Below are positions 17,411 through 26,424 of a stretch of 64,000 nucleotides of DNA, one piece after another. The notes beneath the pieces are model-generated. The model ran no database searches. It was not told the origin of the DNA and saw nothing but the letters and a program-made list of their open reading frames with translations. Made by a program: the position numbers and the translations under genes. The DNA comes from Bradyrhizobium sp. 164 (lineage in GTDB: Bacteria > Pseudomonadota > Alphaproteobacteria > Rhizobiales > Xanthobacteraceae): the NCBI RefSeq assembly GCF_023073715.1, contig NZ_JADPKA010000046.1:62001-126000 (forward strand), in the 5' to 3' direction. Positions within the stretch are counted from its first letter, which is position 1. Every line of letters starts with the position of its first letter.

Positions 17411-17525
17411 TGCGGGCAGAGGATGCGGCCTTCACCGGTCGCGCCATGTAGAGGCTGCGAGCTGCAATCGCAGCATTCAATCCAAACCACAACGCTACGC
17501 CAGTCCAAACCAGGGTCGTCGTCAT
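17382..17525 (-). CDS. Single-helix micro-protein, 47 residues
   Basis: Starts at ATG 17525 with GGGAG seven bases upstream. The peptide MTTTLVWTGVALWFGLNAA continues into one hydrophobic helix (about 4-25), then a basic tail ending HLQRRRG, the positive-inside pattern of a small inner-membrane protein. The function is unknown. It is too short for most gene finders but has a better ribosome site than its neighbours. Confidence 0.55.
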   Translation of the reverse strand: MTTTLVWTGVALWFGLNAAIAARSLYMARPVKAASSARIIHLQRRRG

Positions 17526-17672
17526 GATGTGCTCCCGTCAAAAGCAGGCAGGAGTCACTTGCGGTGATTTGCGCGAATCAGGGAAGTCCGGATGAGTACG
17601 GATCAAGATTCCGTTTAGGCATTGCGCGCCGCAACACTTGGGAGCTGCAGGTTTGCGGACTCCCGATCCAGC

Positions 17673-18374
17673 TCAAATCGCTTCGCCGCGTGCGCCTGCG
17701 GCTGCGTTGCGGATGGCAGCGATGTTGGTCTTGTAGGCCTCCTGCGTGCCGCCCCTGAACACGGAGGTGCCGGCGACGAAGGCGTTGGCGCCGGCGGCCG
17801 CAAGCGGGCCGGCAACGTCAGGACCGACACCGCCATCGACCTCGATGTCGATCGGGCGTCCCGCAATCATCGCGCGGATGTCGCGGATCTTGCCGATCGC
17901 GGAGGGGATGAAGGCCTGGCCGCCGAAGCCGGGATTGACCGACATCACCAGCACGAGATCGACCAGGTCGAGGACGTATTCGAGCGCGCTGATCGGCGTG
18001 CCCGGGTTGAGCGACACGCCCGCCTTCTTGCCGAGGCCGCGAATGGCCTGGAGCGAACGGTGCAGATGGGGACCTGCCTCCGCATGCACCGTGATGTGGT
18101 CGCAGCCGGCTTTCGCGAAAGCCTCAAGATAGGGGTCGCAGGGCGAGATCATCAGGTGCGCGTCGAAGATCTTCTTCGTATGCGGGCGCATCGCCTTGAT
18201 GACCTCGGGACCGTAGGAGATGTTGGGAACGAAGTGTCCATCCATCACATCGAGATGGATCCAGTCGGCGCCTGCCGCGTCCACCGCGCGCACCTCCTCG
18301 CCGAGCCTTGAGAAGTCCGAGGCGAGGATCGAGGGCGCGATGGCCAGGGGACGGGGGGCGAAAGCTTGGGTCAT
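17673..18374 (-). CDS. rpe: Ribulose-phosphate 3-epimerase
   Basis: A 233-residue TIM-barrel enzyme that interconverts ribulose-5-phosphate and xylulose-5-phosphate in the pentose phosphate and Calvin pathways. The hallmark motifs are IAPSILASDFSRLGEEV, the metal-binding HLDVMDGHFVPNISYG, HLMISPCDPYLEAFAKAG, VMSVNPGFGGQAF and the phosphate-binding EVDGGVGPDVAGPLAAAGANAFVAGTSVF. The start at 18374 (MTQAFAPRPLAIAPS) matches the family length; the frame is open further upstream without a conserved sequence. No Calvin-cycle gene adjoins it here, so a housekeeping role is most likely. Confidence 0.96.
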   Translation of the reverse strand: MTQAFAPRPLAIAPSILASDFSRLGEEVRAVDAAGADWIHLDVMDGHFVPNISYGPEVIKAMRPHTKKIFDAHLMISPCDPYLEAFAKAGCDHITVHAEAGPHLHRSLQAIRGLGKKAGVSLNPGTPISALEYVLDLVDLVLVMSVNPGFGGQAFIPSAIGKIRDIRAMIAGRPIDIEVDGGVGPDVAGPLAAAGANAFVAGTSVFRGGTQEAYKTNIAAIRNAAAGARGEAI

Positions 18375-18626
18375 GGCGCGTTTTCCGGGTGGCGGCCGAA
18401 GAAGAATGGCCTCGCCTAACATGGGCCTCTGCGGCGGGCAATGCAGGGGGAGGCTGCTTCCTGTGGGCGGAAATTTCTGCCGCGACCGGCACGAATTGCC
18501 GGTGTTCCCGGGCTGTGCAAGGCGCAGCGAAGGCGGATTTTGTTGAGCTTTTGACGCTGGCACGACGCTTGCTGACGTCGTTCGGAACATTGGCCGCGGC
18601 ATGCCGCATCGGGTTGGAGTTGTGCA

Positions 18627-19424
18627 ATGTTGTTTGCCCTTGGCGCGGTATCGAGTGCGCTCGACGCGATCCAGTCGTTGACGAACTCGAAGTCGTCATC
18701 GGCAACGCAGAAGGCCGGATCGACGCATAAGACCGGATCTCCGCAAGGCGCGACCAACCCGTTCGCGATCGACAGCAGCAGCATGACGTCCTCGTTGGTC
18801 GGCTCAGGCAGTCCGCCACAGATCGCGCCGGCGACCATGACGGCGCTGCTCGCCGCGCAGAGTCAGTCGACCGATGGTGCGAGCGGCGCGACCAGTTCGA
18901 CCTCATCGGCGCCCTCGACCTCGAAGGGCCGGCAGGCGGCGCTGAAAGATCTGTTCTCGCAGATCGATGCGGACGGCGACGGCAAGATCACGAAGGCCGA
19001 GTTCGAGGACGCGCTCAGTGCCGGCGGCACCAATCTCGCACAGGCCGATGACGTGTTCTCGAAGATGGATGCGAATTCGGATGACAGCATCAACCTCGGC
19101 GAAATGACGAAGGCGCTGACGAGCGGCCATGGCCGCCATCAGGCGCAAAGCGCCGGCGGATCGGGCGATGCGGCAGGCGGCGGATCGGAATCCTCGAAGG
19201 CAAGCAGAGGATCGACCTCGACGACGACGACCAATGCCGATGGCTCGACCATCACCACCGTCACCTATGCGGACGGCTTCAAGATGTCGACGACGGTCCC
19301 TGGCGCGTCCCGCTCGTCAACCGCGAATAGTGGCGGCAATTCGCCGTATGACTGGTTCGGGCAGATGATGCAGCGCCAGGCGCAGGCCGCGTCCACCGCT
19401 TCTTCGACGTCAATGAGCGTGTGA
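18627..19424 (+). CDS. EF-hand calcium-binding protein
   Basis: A 265-residue Ser/Thr/Gly-rich protein with GGAG upstream of its ATG. Two EF-hand loops are clear: DADGDGKITKAE (about 115-126) within LFSQIDADGDGKITKAEF, and DANSDDSINLGE about 35 residues later. The second has Asp where the usual glycine sits. Flanking regions are low complexity, with no signal peptide. Proteins of this make-up recur in Bradyrhizobium; a role as a Ca2+ sensor or secreted protein is possible but unproven. It is divergent from rpe. Confidence 0.75.
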   Translation: MLFALGAVSSALDAIQSLTNSKSSSATQKAGSTHKTGSPQGATNPFAIDSSSMTSSLVGSGSPPQIAPATMTALLAAQSQSTDGASGATSSTSSAPSTSKGRQAALKDLFSQIDADGDGKITKAEFEDALSAGGTNLAQADDVFSKMDANSDDSINLGEMTKALTSGHGRHQAQSAGGSGDAAGGGSESSKASRGSTSTTTTNADGSTITTVTYADGFKMSTTVPGASRSSTANSGGNSPYDWFGQMMQRQAQAASTASSTSMSV

Positions 19425-19441
19425 GCGGGATCCAGGCTACA

Positions 19442-19538
19442 GCATGATCTGGGAAAGCGTGCAGCGGTTGTCCGAATAGATCATGCTCAACCAATAACCC
19501 AAAGCGCAATGACGTTCATCCTGATCTCATCGCGCTTT
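19442..19538. repeat. Rhizobial mosaic intergenic repeat
   Basis: Two stem-loops lie side by side: GCATGATCT...AGATCATGC (19442-19486) and AAAGCGCAATGA...TCATCGCGCTTT (19501-19538). This matches the general form of the mosaic repeats spread through Rhizobiales genomes. It lies between the EF-hand gene and the convergent KTSC gene. Confidence 0.7.
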
Positions 19539-19749
19539 AGCCTACGTAGTCGTGGGTAGTGTCACGATAGGCATACCGATCGCGGATTTCGCGGTTGAAG
19601 AACGATCCCTTTGAGCGGGCCTGACTGAACGCGGCCGCGACCTCGGCCGGAACGTCCTCGTAGACATACAGGCGACCGCTGACGAAAGTCACCTTCAGCT
19701 CACGCGTGTCGGGCGCATAGCGAAAGAAGCGGATCACTGACGACGGCAT
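19537..19749 (-). CDS. KTSC domain protein
   Basis: A 70-residue protein consisting of one KTSC domain: SVIRFFRYAPDTRELKVTF, then GRLYVYEDVPAEVAAAF and a C-terminal SKGSFFNREIRDRYAY. The family is small, widespread and linked to nucleic-acid-related proteins (it is also found at the C-terminus of lysyl-tRNA synthetase-like proteins). No specific function is known. The 3' end reaches into the adjacent repeat. Confidence 0.85.
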   Translation of the reverse strand: MPSSVIRFFRYAPDTRELKVTFVSGRLYVYEDVPAEVAAAFSQARSKGSFFNREIRDRYAYRDTTHDYVG

Positions 19750-19785
19750 GACGGTGCACCTTGGCTCCGTCGGAATAACGCCATG

Positions 19786-20796
19786 TCAGGCGTTTCGTTG
19801 CTCTCCGAAGCGATCGTTCCACGCCGGCTGCGCCCCGGCGAACGGCAGGGCCGTCGCGCCGTAAACGCCGCGGGCGATGGCACGCGCGACCACGTTGGCT
19901 GCGACCGTGCCGAGTTCGGTGAGGCCGACCAGCGGCTCGATCGGCTTCACGCAGGTCGCGGCGGCGAACAGCACGTCGCCGTCGGTCGGCGCATGCACCG
20001 GATAGATCGCGCGGGCAAAGCCGGTATGCGCGATCATCGCCAGCCGCTTGGCCTGGGGCTTGGTCAGCACCGCGTCGGTGACGACGACGCCGATCGTGGT
20101 GTTTTCGCGCGCGCTCGCGGCAGGACCGCCCTTGATGCGCATGCGGAGCATGTCGTCGGTGAACTTGTCCGGCAGGCCGCGTCCGCCGAATTCGCCGTCC
20201 ACCTCGAACGGCGCCGCCCAGAACCACGGTCCGTTGCCGACGGTGACGCTGCCCACCGCGTTGACGGCGACGATCGCCGCGACCTTGACACCGTCGGGCG
20301 TCAGCGCCGAGGCCGAGCCCAGCCCGCCCTTGAACGTTGCGGTGGTGGCACCGAGGCCGGCGCCGACGCTGCCGAGCGCGAAGTCCGTGCCAGCGGCGGC
20401 TGCCGCGGCGTAGCCGAGCTCGCGATAGGGCGAGAAGCGTCCCCAGGCCTTGTCGCCGCCGTTGAGGAGATCGAACAGGATCGCGCCCGGCACGATCGGG
20501 ATCAGCGCTTCGCGAACCCGGTGGCCGCGGCCCTGCTCGGCGAGCCAGGCCTGCACGCCGCCGCCGGTATCGAGGCCAAAGGCGGAACCGCCCGACAGCG
20601 CGATGGCGTCGATGCGCTCGACGGTGTTGGCAAGATCGAGCAATGCGTCCTCGCGTGTGCCGGGTCCGCCGCCGCGAACGTCGATCGCGGCGATCGCGGG
20701 AGAATCGAAGATGACCGCGGTCGCGCCAGAGGCGACTTTTGCGTCTTCGGCATGGCCGACGCGGACGCCGGCAACGTCGGTGAGGAGATTCTTCAA
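19786..20796 (-). CDS. P1 family aminopeptidase (DmpA-like)
   Basis: A 336-residue N-terminal-nucleophile hydrolase of peptidase family S58/P1. It starts at TTG with GAGG upstream; MKNLLTDVAGVRVGHA is the typical family N-terminus. ALSGGSAFGLDTGGGV and ENTTIGVVVTDA are conserved; members self-cleave just before the Ser/Thr in the last motif. Relatives act as L-aminopeptidase/D-esterases or nylon-oligomer hydrolases. The gene stands alone. Confidence 0.88.
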   Translation of the reverse strand: MKNLLTDVAGVRVGHAEDAKVASGATAVIFDSPAIAAIDVRGGGPGTREDALLDLANTVERIDAIALSGGSAFGLDTGGGVQAWLAEQGRGHRVREALIPIVPGAILFDLLNGGDKAWGRFSPYRELGYAAAAAAGTDFALGSVGAGLGATTATFKGGLGSASALTPDGVKVAAIVAVNAVGSVTVGNGPWFWAAPFEVDGEFGGRGLPDKFTDDMLRMRIKGGPAASARENTTIGVVVTDAVLTKPQAKRLAMIAHTGFARAIYPVHAPTDGDVLFAAATCVKPIEPLVGLTELGTVAANVVARAIARGVYGATALPFAGAQPAWNDRFGEQRNA

Positions 20797-20854
20797 ACTG
20801 GCCTCGCGAGCTGAGAGGAGTTCGCCTCTGCGATAGCGCAGAGACGTCGCAGGC

Positions 20855-23749
20855 TCAACTGGCGAGGGCCGCCCTGAGCATCTTGGCGAGCTCGGATTTG
20901 CGGTAGGGCTTGGCCAGCAGCAGCACGCCGGAATCGAGCCGGCCGTGATGGACGATGGCGTTCTCGGTGTAGCCCGAGGTGAATAGCGTCTTCAGGTCGG
21001 GGCGGCGCTTCTGCGCTTCGTCGGCAAGCTGGCGGCCGTTCATGTTGCCTGGCATGATGATGTCGGTGAAAAGCAGGTCGATGGTCTTGTCGTTGTCGAT
21101 AATGGTGAGGGCCTCGGCGCCGTTGGCGGCCTCGAGCGCGGTATAGCCGAGGCTCCTGACCTGCGTCACAACATATTGCCGCACCAGGGCGTCGTCCTCG
21201 ACGATCAGGATCTTCTCATTGCCGCCGGCGATCGGCGCATTCTGGAGCGCCTCGAACGCGGTCTCCTGCACCCCGGTCGAGCGCGGCAGGTAGATCTTCA
21301 CGCTCGTGCCGTGGCCTTGCTCGCTGTAGATTTTGATGTGGCCGCCCGACTGCTTGACGAAGCCGAACACCATGCTCAAGCCCAGGCCGGTGCCCTTGCC
21401 AACCTCCTTGGTGGTGAAGAAGGGATCGAATACCCGGTCGATCAGGTCCGGCGGAATTCCGGTGCCGGTGTCGCTGACGGCGATCATCACGTAATTGCCG
21501 GCGACCACGTCGGGATTCATACTGGCATAGCCGTCGTCGAGGAAGATGTTGCGCGTCTCCAGCACCAAGGTGCCGCCGTCGGGCATGGCATCGCGCGCGT
21601 TCAATGCGAGATTCAGGATCGCGGTGGAGAGCTGGCCCGGATCGACCAGCGCGGGCCAGGCGTCCTCGGTGAGCTGCGGCAAGATCGTGATCTGCTCGCC
21701 CAGGGTCGGATGCAGCAGCTTGGCAGCTTCGAGCACCAGTGCATTAACGTCGATCTCGCGCGGCTGGAGCGGCTGCTTGCGTGCGAAGGCGAGCAGGTGC
21801 TTGGTCAGTTGCGCGCCGCGTTCAGCCGCATCGTCGATCAACTTGGTGATGGCGGCAAGCTCCGGCCTGTCGGCGACGGCGTCGCTGAGAATGCCGATCG
21901 TGCCCGTGATGACGGTCAGCACGTTGTTGAAGTCGTGAGCGACGCCGCCGGTCAACTGGCCGATCGAATCCATCTTCTGGACCTGCCGGAGCTGGGCCTC
22001 GGCCGCCTGCTTGTCGGTGAGATCGCGGCCGATGAAGAAATGGCGTTTCACCGGCTCCGACCAGGTGCCCATCCAGTTCAGCGTGACCTCGTGACCGTCG
22101 TAATGGTAGTAGCGCGCCTCGAAGCTGCGCTTGACCGCGCCACGCCGGGCTGCGCGCATCTCGCTCCGCGTCTTCTCCAGATCGTCAGGATGGATGAACT
22201 CGGTCGCGCTGTGCCCGACCATGTCCTCGGGGCTGTAGCCGAGAATGTTCTTCACGCTCGGGCTGACCTGGACGAAATTGCCATAGCCGTCGGTGACCAG
22301 GATCAGGTCCTGCGATGTCTCGAAGATGCGCTGGCGTTCTTCAGTCTCGCGGCGAAGCTTCTCTCTCGCCTGCTTCTCTTCGGTAATGTCGTGGGCGATC
22401 TTGGAGGCGCCGATGATCTCGCCCTGATCTGTGCGCAGGGGAGAGATATTCAGGACGACGTCGAGTGGGCGTCCGTCTTTTCGGATGCGGACCGTCTCGT
22501 GCTGGGCGATCGACTCGTTGCTGGCGACCCGGTTGAGGATGCTCCTGACTTCGCCCTTGCGGTCCGGCGGCACGATGATGTCGATTGGCTGGCCGACGGC
22601 TTCCGCAGCGGAATAGCCGAACAGATGCTCGGCGGCCTTGTTCCAGCCGGTGATGATGCCGTCGAGCGTTTTCGTGATGATGGCGTCGTTGGAGGACTCG
22701 ATCACCGCGCCATATAGCGCGAGGCGCTTGCCGTAATAGTCGCGTTCCGAAGCCGATTGCTGGCGCAACCTGCCGACGAGGCCCATCGTGTGCGCCTGAA
22801 GACGGACATTCTCGATGAGGAGCACCGCGAGCACGAAGGTCGCTGCGGCGAGGCCGTAGAGCCGGCCGGCATAGAAGCCGAGGTCGAAGCGCGCGACGTT
22901 GACGATCGCCGACAGCGCGATGTCGAACAGCCAGGCGCACATGACGACCATGAGCCAGACGTCGATGACCGTATGCGGTCTGCGGAACCAGAGCGAGACA
23001 AGCGCGGCAAAACTCAGCGACCACACGAAGGACACGACGCCGATCATGGTCGGCGTGTAGTGGCCGTCGCGCAGCAGGACCGGCAACAGATCGTGTTGCG
23101 CGGTGACGATCCAGGTGCAGACGGCCATCGCGACGATGATTCCGAGCACGCAGGCATAGATCGCACTGCTCGTCGCACCCCGGAGCCGGGAGCCTCCGTC
23201 CTTTTCCTTCAGCCAGGCATAGCCCAGCACGCATAGCGGGAAGACGCCGTGCCAGATCATGTAGAGCCAGACCGTGGTTTGCCGGCCCGCGCCGAAGAGC
23301 CCGGTCGGTGTGAACAGGCCGGGGAAGGTGAGGGCATGGACCAGTGCCGCTGCGGCGGTGAAGAGATAACCGGTCGCGAGCCATAGCAATGCACGAGTCC
23401 GCAAGACTGCGAATTGCGAGAGCAGCAGCACTGCCGTGACGATGTCGCTGATGGCGAGCGCCGATTGGTAACTCGCGACGAAGGCGGGGACCGGCAGTAG
23501 CGGGATACCCGCGAAGGGTACAGCCGCTGCGAACAGGATCGAGGACACGCCGACAATCGTCAATGCCGCAGCGCGGTCGGTCGAGGTGGCCGGCAGGGTC
23601 GAAAGAAATGTGCTTCGGTCGATCGTTGCAGGCACGTCCACCTCTCGCAGGTCGATTTTGAGCTGGTCGGTCTTCAGCAGGGTCTTGAGCATCTCCGCTA
23701 GTCTCATTCGACTGCGAGCCCGTTCATGGTAGCGGGTTCTGGCGCTCAT
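20855..23749 (-). CDS. Hybrid sensor histidine kinase, MASE4-like with two PAS
   Basis: A protein of about 964 residues. About seven or eight membrane helices (residues 60-315) resemble a MASE4-type sensor. PAS 1 (about 345-465, SSNDAIITKTLDGIITGWN), PAS 2 (about 480-585, SQDLILVTDGYGNFVQVS) and a HisKA domain with GGVAHDFNNVL (about His605) follow. A HATPase (NARDAMPDGG, DTGTGIPPDLIDRVFDPF, GTGLGLSMV) and a C-terminal receiver with LFTDIIMPGN complete it. The start is uncertain: the frame is open to a TTG at 23776, with ATGs at 23749 and 23707, none with a strong ribosome site. The CheY-like gene at 23926 is divergent and a plausible partner. Confidence 0.85.
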   Translation of the reverse strand: MSARTRYHERARSRMRLAEMLKTLLKTDQLKIDLREVDVPATIDRSTFLSTLPATSTDRAAALTIVGVSSILFAAAVPFAGIPLLPVPAFVASYQSALAISDIVTAVLLLSQFAVLRTRALLWLATGYLFTAAAALVHALTFPGLFTPTGLFGAGRQTTVWLYMIWHGVFPLCVLGYAWLKEKDGGSRLRGATSSAIYACVLGIIVAMAVCTWIVTAQHDLLPVLLRDGHYTPTMIGVVSFVWSLSFAALVSLWFRRPHTVIDVWLMVVMCAWLFDIALSAIVNVARFDLGFYAGRLYGLAAATFVLAVLLIENVRLQAHTMGLVGRLRQQSASERDYYGKRLALYGAVIESSNDAIITKTLDGIITGWNKAAEHLFGYSAAEAVGQPIDIIVPPDRKGEVRSILNRVASNESIAQHETVRIRKDGRPLDVVLNISPLRTDQGEIIGASKIAHDITEEKQAREKLRRETEERQRIFETSQDLILVTDGYGNFVQVSPSVKNILGYSPEDMVGHSATEFIHPDDLEKTRSEMRAARRGAVKRSFEARYYHYDGHEVTLNWMGTWSEPVKRHFFIGRDLTDKQAAEAQLRQVQKMDSIGQLTGGVAHDFNNVLTVITGTIGILSDAVADRPELAAITKLIDDAAERGAQLTKHLLAFARKQPLQPREIDVNALVLEAAKLLHPTLGEQITILPQLTEDAWPALVDPGQLSTAILNLALNARDAMPDGGTLVLETRNIFLDDGYASMNPDVVAGNYVMIAVSDTGTGIPPDLIDRVFDPFFTTKEVGKGTGLGLSMVFGFVKQSGGHIKIYSEQGHGTSVKIYLPRSTGVQETAFEALQNAPIAGGNEKILIVEDDALVRQYVVTQVRSLGYTALEAANGAEALTIIDNDKTIDLLFTDIIMPGNMNGRQLADEAQKRRPDLKTLFTSGYTENAIVHHGRLDSGVLLLAKPYRKSELAKMLRAALAS

Positions 23750-23925
23750 CGTGAACGGAACCGGCTTACGACTCAACCGACGGTTACAGCTTACTTAATT
23801 CTGGTGAGAACGCGGAGCAGGGATCGGTAAGATGGGCTTTACTGGACGGTGTCATAATGCCCCTCCGCCGCGGCGGGTTCCAGGTTTAAATCAGGCGATC
23901 TGATTTCGATATCGAGAGTTGTCCC

Positions 23926-24312
23926 ATGCCCCGCGTTCTCGTCATCGACGACCAAAAGGACGTCCGCGCGATGGTCGCGATCGTGCTTCGGGTCAATGGT
24001 TTCGAGGTCGTGGAGGCCAAAAGCGGTGCGGCGGGGCTGAAAGCCTTCGCGGAAAGCCCCTTTGACGGGGCGATCGTCGACATCTTCCTCGGTGATACCA
24101 ACGGCCTGGATGTCATCGCGGCCCTGCGCGAGCGCGCGCCTGCGCTCCCCGTCATTGCGGTGTCCGGAATGACGACGCTCGATTTCATGGACCAATCGCC
24201 CCACCTCGCCAATGTGGTCTGCCTGCAAAAGCCGTTTCGACCGAATGATCTCCTGCAAGCTCTGCGAAAGGCCGAGGCGGCGCCGAGCGGCGAGCTGCCG
24301 GCCGCGGTCTGA
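23926..24312 (+). CDS. Single-domain response regulator (CheY-like)
   Basis: A 128-residue stand-alone receiver. The acidic pocket is in VLVIDDQKDV, the phospho-acceptor in GAIVDIFLGD, the switch Ser in VIAVSGMTT, and the conserved lysine in VVCLQKPFRP. It has no output domain, so it acts through partners or as a phosphate shuttle. It is divergent from the hybrid kinase, which suggests they work together. Confidence 0.88.
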   Translation: MPRVLVIDDQKDVRAMVAIVLRVNGFEVVEAKSGAAGLKAFAESPFDGAIVDIFLGDTNGLDVIAALRERAPALPVIAVSGMTTLDFMDQSPHLANVVCLQKPFRPNDLLQALRKAEAAPSGELPAAV

Positions 24313-24327
24313 CCTCACGCAAGAAGA

Positions 24328-24351
24328 ACGCCCCGGGGCGAGCCGGGGCGT
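24328..24351. terminator. GC-rich hairpin between convergent genes
   Basis: ACGCCCCGG-GGCGAG-CCGGGGCGT forms a 9-base perfect stem with a 6-base loop. It lies between the CheY-like gene (plus) and the liv operon end (minus). No long T-run is present on either side, but the position suits a two-way terminator. Confidence 0.6.
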
Positions 24352-24388
24352 GGTGATGATTGGTCGGTCTGAGGCCACTCTAGCGGGG

Positions 24389-25507
24389 TTAGGTGCCGTT
24401 GCCCCTGATCTCGACGTAACCGCCCTTGGCATCCCATTTGTAGACGACGTAGTCGATCTGCTTGATGTCGCCCTTGGCGTCATACTCGATCGGGCCGATC
24501 ACGGTGTCCCACTTGCCGGCCTTGATCGTCTCCATGACCTTCTTGGCGTCGGTGGTGCCGGCCTTCTTGGCCGCCTGCGACCAGACCTGCATCGCCGCGT
24601 AGGTGTAGAGCGTATAGCCCTCGGGATCGATGCCCTTGGCCTTGAACGCCTCGACGATCTTCTTCGCCGTCGGCTTATTGCGCGGATCGGGGCCGAAGGT
24701 GAACAGCGTGCCTTCGCCGGCCGGACCGGTGATGGAGGCGTACTCCTTGTCGGCGAGCGCGTCGCCGGCCATTAGCACGGTCTTGAGGCCCTGATCGCGC
24801 ATCTGACGCAGGATCAGGCCGCTCTCCTGATGATAGCCGCCGACATAGACGAGATCGATGTTGTCACGCTTCAGGCGCGAGACGATGGCGTTGAAGTCTT
24901 TGTCACCCTTGTTGTAGGACTCGTACATCTTCTCGGTGATGCCGGCCTTGTTGAGCGCCTTCTTGGTCTCGTCGGCAAGACCCTTGCCGTAGGTGGTCTT
25001 GTCGTTGAGGATCGCGATGTTCTTGCCCTTGTAATTCTTGGCGATGTATTGCGCCGCGATCAGGCCTTGCTGGTCGTCGCGGCCGCAGACGCGCGCCACG
25101 TTCCAGAGCTTGCGCTCGGTGAACAGCGGGTTGGTCGAGGCCGGCGTGATCTGGAGCACGTTGCCGTCGGCATAGGCCTCCGAAGCGGGAATCGACGAGG
25201 ACGAGCAATAATGCCCGGCCACGAACGGGATTTTCGCGCCGGCGATCTTCTCGGCGATCGAGCGCGCCTGCTTCGGATCGCAAGCGTCGTCCTCGACGGA
25301 CAGGGCCAGCTTCTTGCCGTTGAGACCGCCGGCGGCGTTGATGTCGGCCACGGCCATCTCGGCGCCATTCTTCATCTGGCGGCCGAAGGCGGACTCGCCG
25401 CCGGTCATCGGGCCTGCGACTGCGACGGTGACATCCTGCGCGAATGCCGCGCTCGAGAGCGCGAGCGATGCGCCGAATGCCAGGCCGATGAGCTTCAGTG
25501 ATTTCAT
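24389..25507 (-). CDS. livK: Branched-chain amino acid ABC transporter, binding protein
   Basis: A 372-residue periplasmic type I solute-binding protein. The signal peptide runs to about residue 23 (SSAAFAQD). VTVAVAGPMTGGESAFGRQM, INAAGGLNGKKLALSVEDDACDPKQARS and the ligand-contacting VAGHYCSSSSIPASEAY are family hallmarks. It captures leucine-type or related amino acids for the LivHMGF system encoded just upstream. A 173-base gap separates it from livF, which allows separate or boosted expression, as is common for binding proteins. Confidence 0.92.
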   Translation of the reverse strand: MKSLKLIGLAFGASLALSSAAFAQDVTVAVAGPMTGGESAFGRQMKNGAEMAVADINAAGGLNGKKLALSVEDDACDPKQARSIAEKIAGAKIPFVAGHYCSSSSIPASEAYADGNVLQITPASTNPLFTERKLWNVARVCGRDDQQGLIAAQYIAKNYKGKNIAILNDKTTYGKGLADETKKALNKAGITEKMYESYNKGDKDFNAIVSRLKRDNIDLVYVGGYHQESGLILRQMRDQGLKTVLMAGDALADKEYASITGPAGEGTLFTFGPDPRNKPTAKKIVEAFKAKGIDPEGYTLYTYAAMQVWSQAAKKAGTTDAKKVMETIKAGKWDTVIGPIEYDAKGDIKQIDYVVYKWDAKGGYVEIRGNGT

Positions 25508-25680
25508 GAGATACCTCGCGGGTGGTCGCCTGTGGAAGTTGCCGGGCTTGCCCGGTTCAAACCGGCGCCATTCTCGAATGAATTTGAGGAGAAGTCACCG
25601 GCAAAATACGGGCATCGGCGGAGATATCTCGCCACATTCGGCCCGCACGTGGGTCGGCCCTTGTCCGGCTTCGGCGGGCG

Positions 25681-26424
25681 TCAGCCGCGCCGGCCGCCTT
25701 CGAGGTAGGCGGCGCGAATCTCGGGGCGCTGCAACAACTCGGCGCCGGTCCCGGCCAAGGTGATCAGGCCATTGACCATGACATAGCCGCGATGGGCGAG
25801 CTTGAGCGCATGGTTGGCGTTCTGCTCGACGATCAGAACGGTCAGACCATCCTGCCGGTTCAGGGTGCGGATCGCATCGAAAATCTGACGGGCGATCAAC
25901 GGAGCCAACCCGAGCGAGGGCTCGTCGAGCAGGAGCAGGCGGGGGCGGCTCATCAGCGCGCGGCCAATTGCCAGCATCTGCTGCTCGCCACCGGACAGGG
26001 TTCCACCGCGCTGGGCATAGCGTTCCTTTAGCCGCGGAAACAGCGTGAACACGCGCTGGAGCGTCACCTCGCGCTCCACATCCGTGCATTCGGTGGCATC
26101 CGCTCCCATCTGAAGGTTTTCCGCAACGCTCATGCGCGGGAAGATGCGGCGGCCTTCCGGCGATTGCGCGATGCGCAAATGCGCGATCTCGTGGGTGGGA
26201 ACGTCGGTGATATCGCGGCCTTCGTACAGGATCTGGCCGGCACGGGCGCGCGGCTTGCCGAAGATCGTCATCATCAGCGTCGACTTGCCGGCGCCGTTGG
26301 CGCCGATCAGGGCAACGATCTCGCCGGCATTGATCTCGACATCGACGCCCTTCAGCGCCTCGATCTTGCCGTAGGCGGCGCGAAGGCTGCGGATCGCGAG
26401 CAGGGGATTGGGCGCAGACGTCAC
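25681..26424 (-). CDS. livF: Branched-chain amino acid ABC transporter, ATPase
   Basis: A 247-residue ABC ATPase. Walker A is LIGANGAGKST, the LivF-typical SPEGRRIFPRMSVAENL follows, the signature is LSGGEQQML, Walker B is LLLLDEPSLGLAP and the switch region is VEQN. It starts at GTG (26424) overlapping the livG stop (GTGA). With LivG it powers import through LivH/LivM. Confidence 0.93.
   Translation of the reverse strand: MTSAPNPLLAIRSLRAAYGKIEALKGVDVEINAGEIVALIGANGAGKSTLMMTIFGKPRARAGQILYEGRDITDVPTHEIAHLRIAQSPEGRRIFPRMSVAENLQMGADATECTDVEREVTLQRVFTLFPRLKERYAQRGGTLSGGEQQMLAIGRALMSRPRLLLLDEPSLGLAPLIARQIFDAIRTLNRQDGLTVLIVEQNANHALKLAHRGYVMVNGLITLAGTGAELLQRPEIRAAYLEGGRRG

Noticed and set aside
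21176..22717. 513-codon open frame on the plus strand
   Set aside because: Antisense to the hybrid histidine kinase, with shadow composition.
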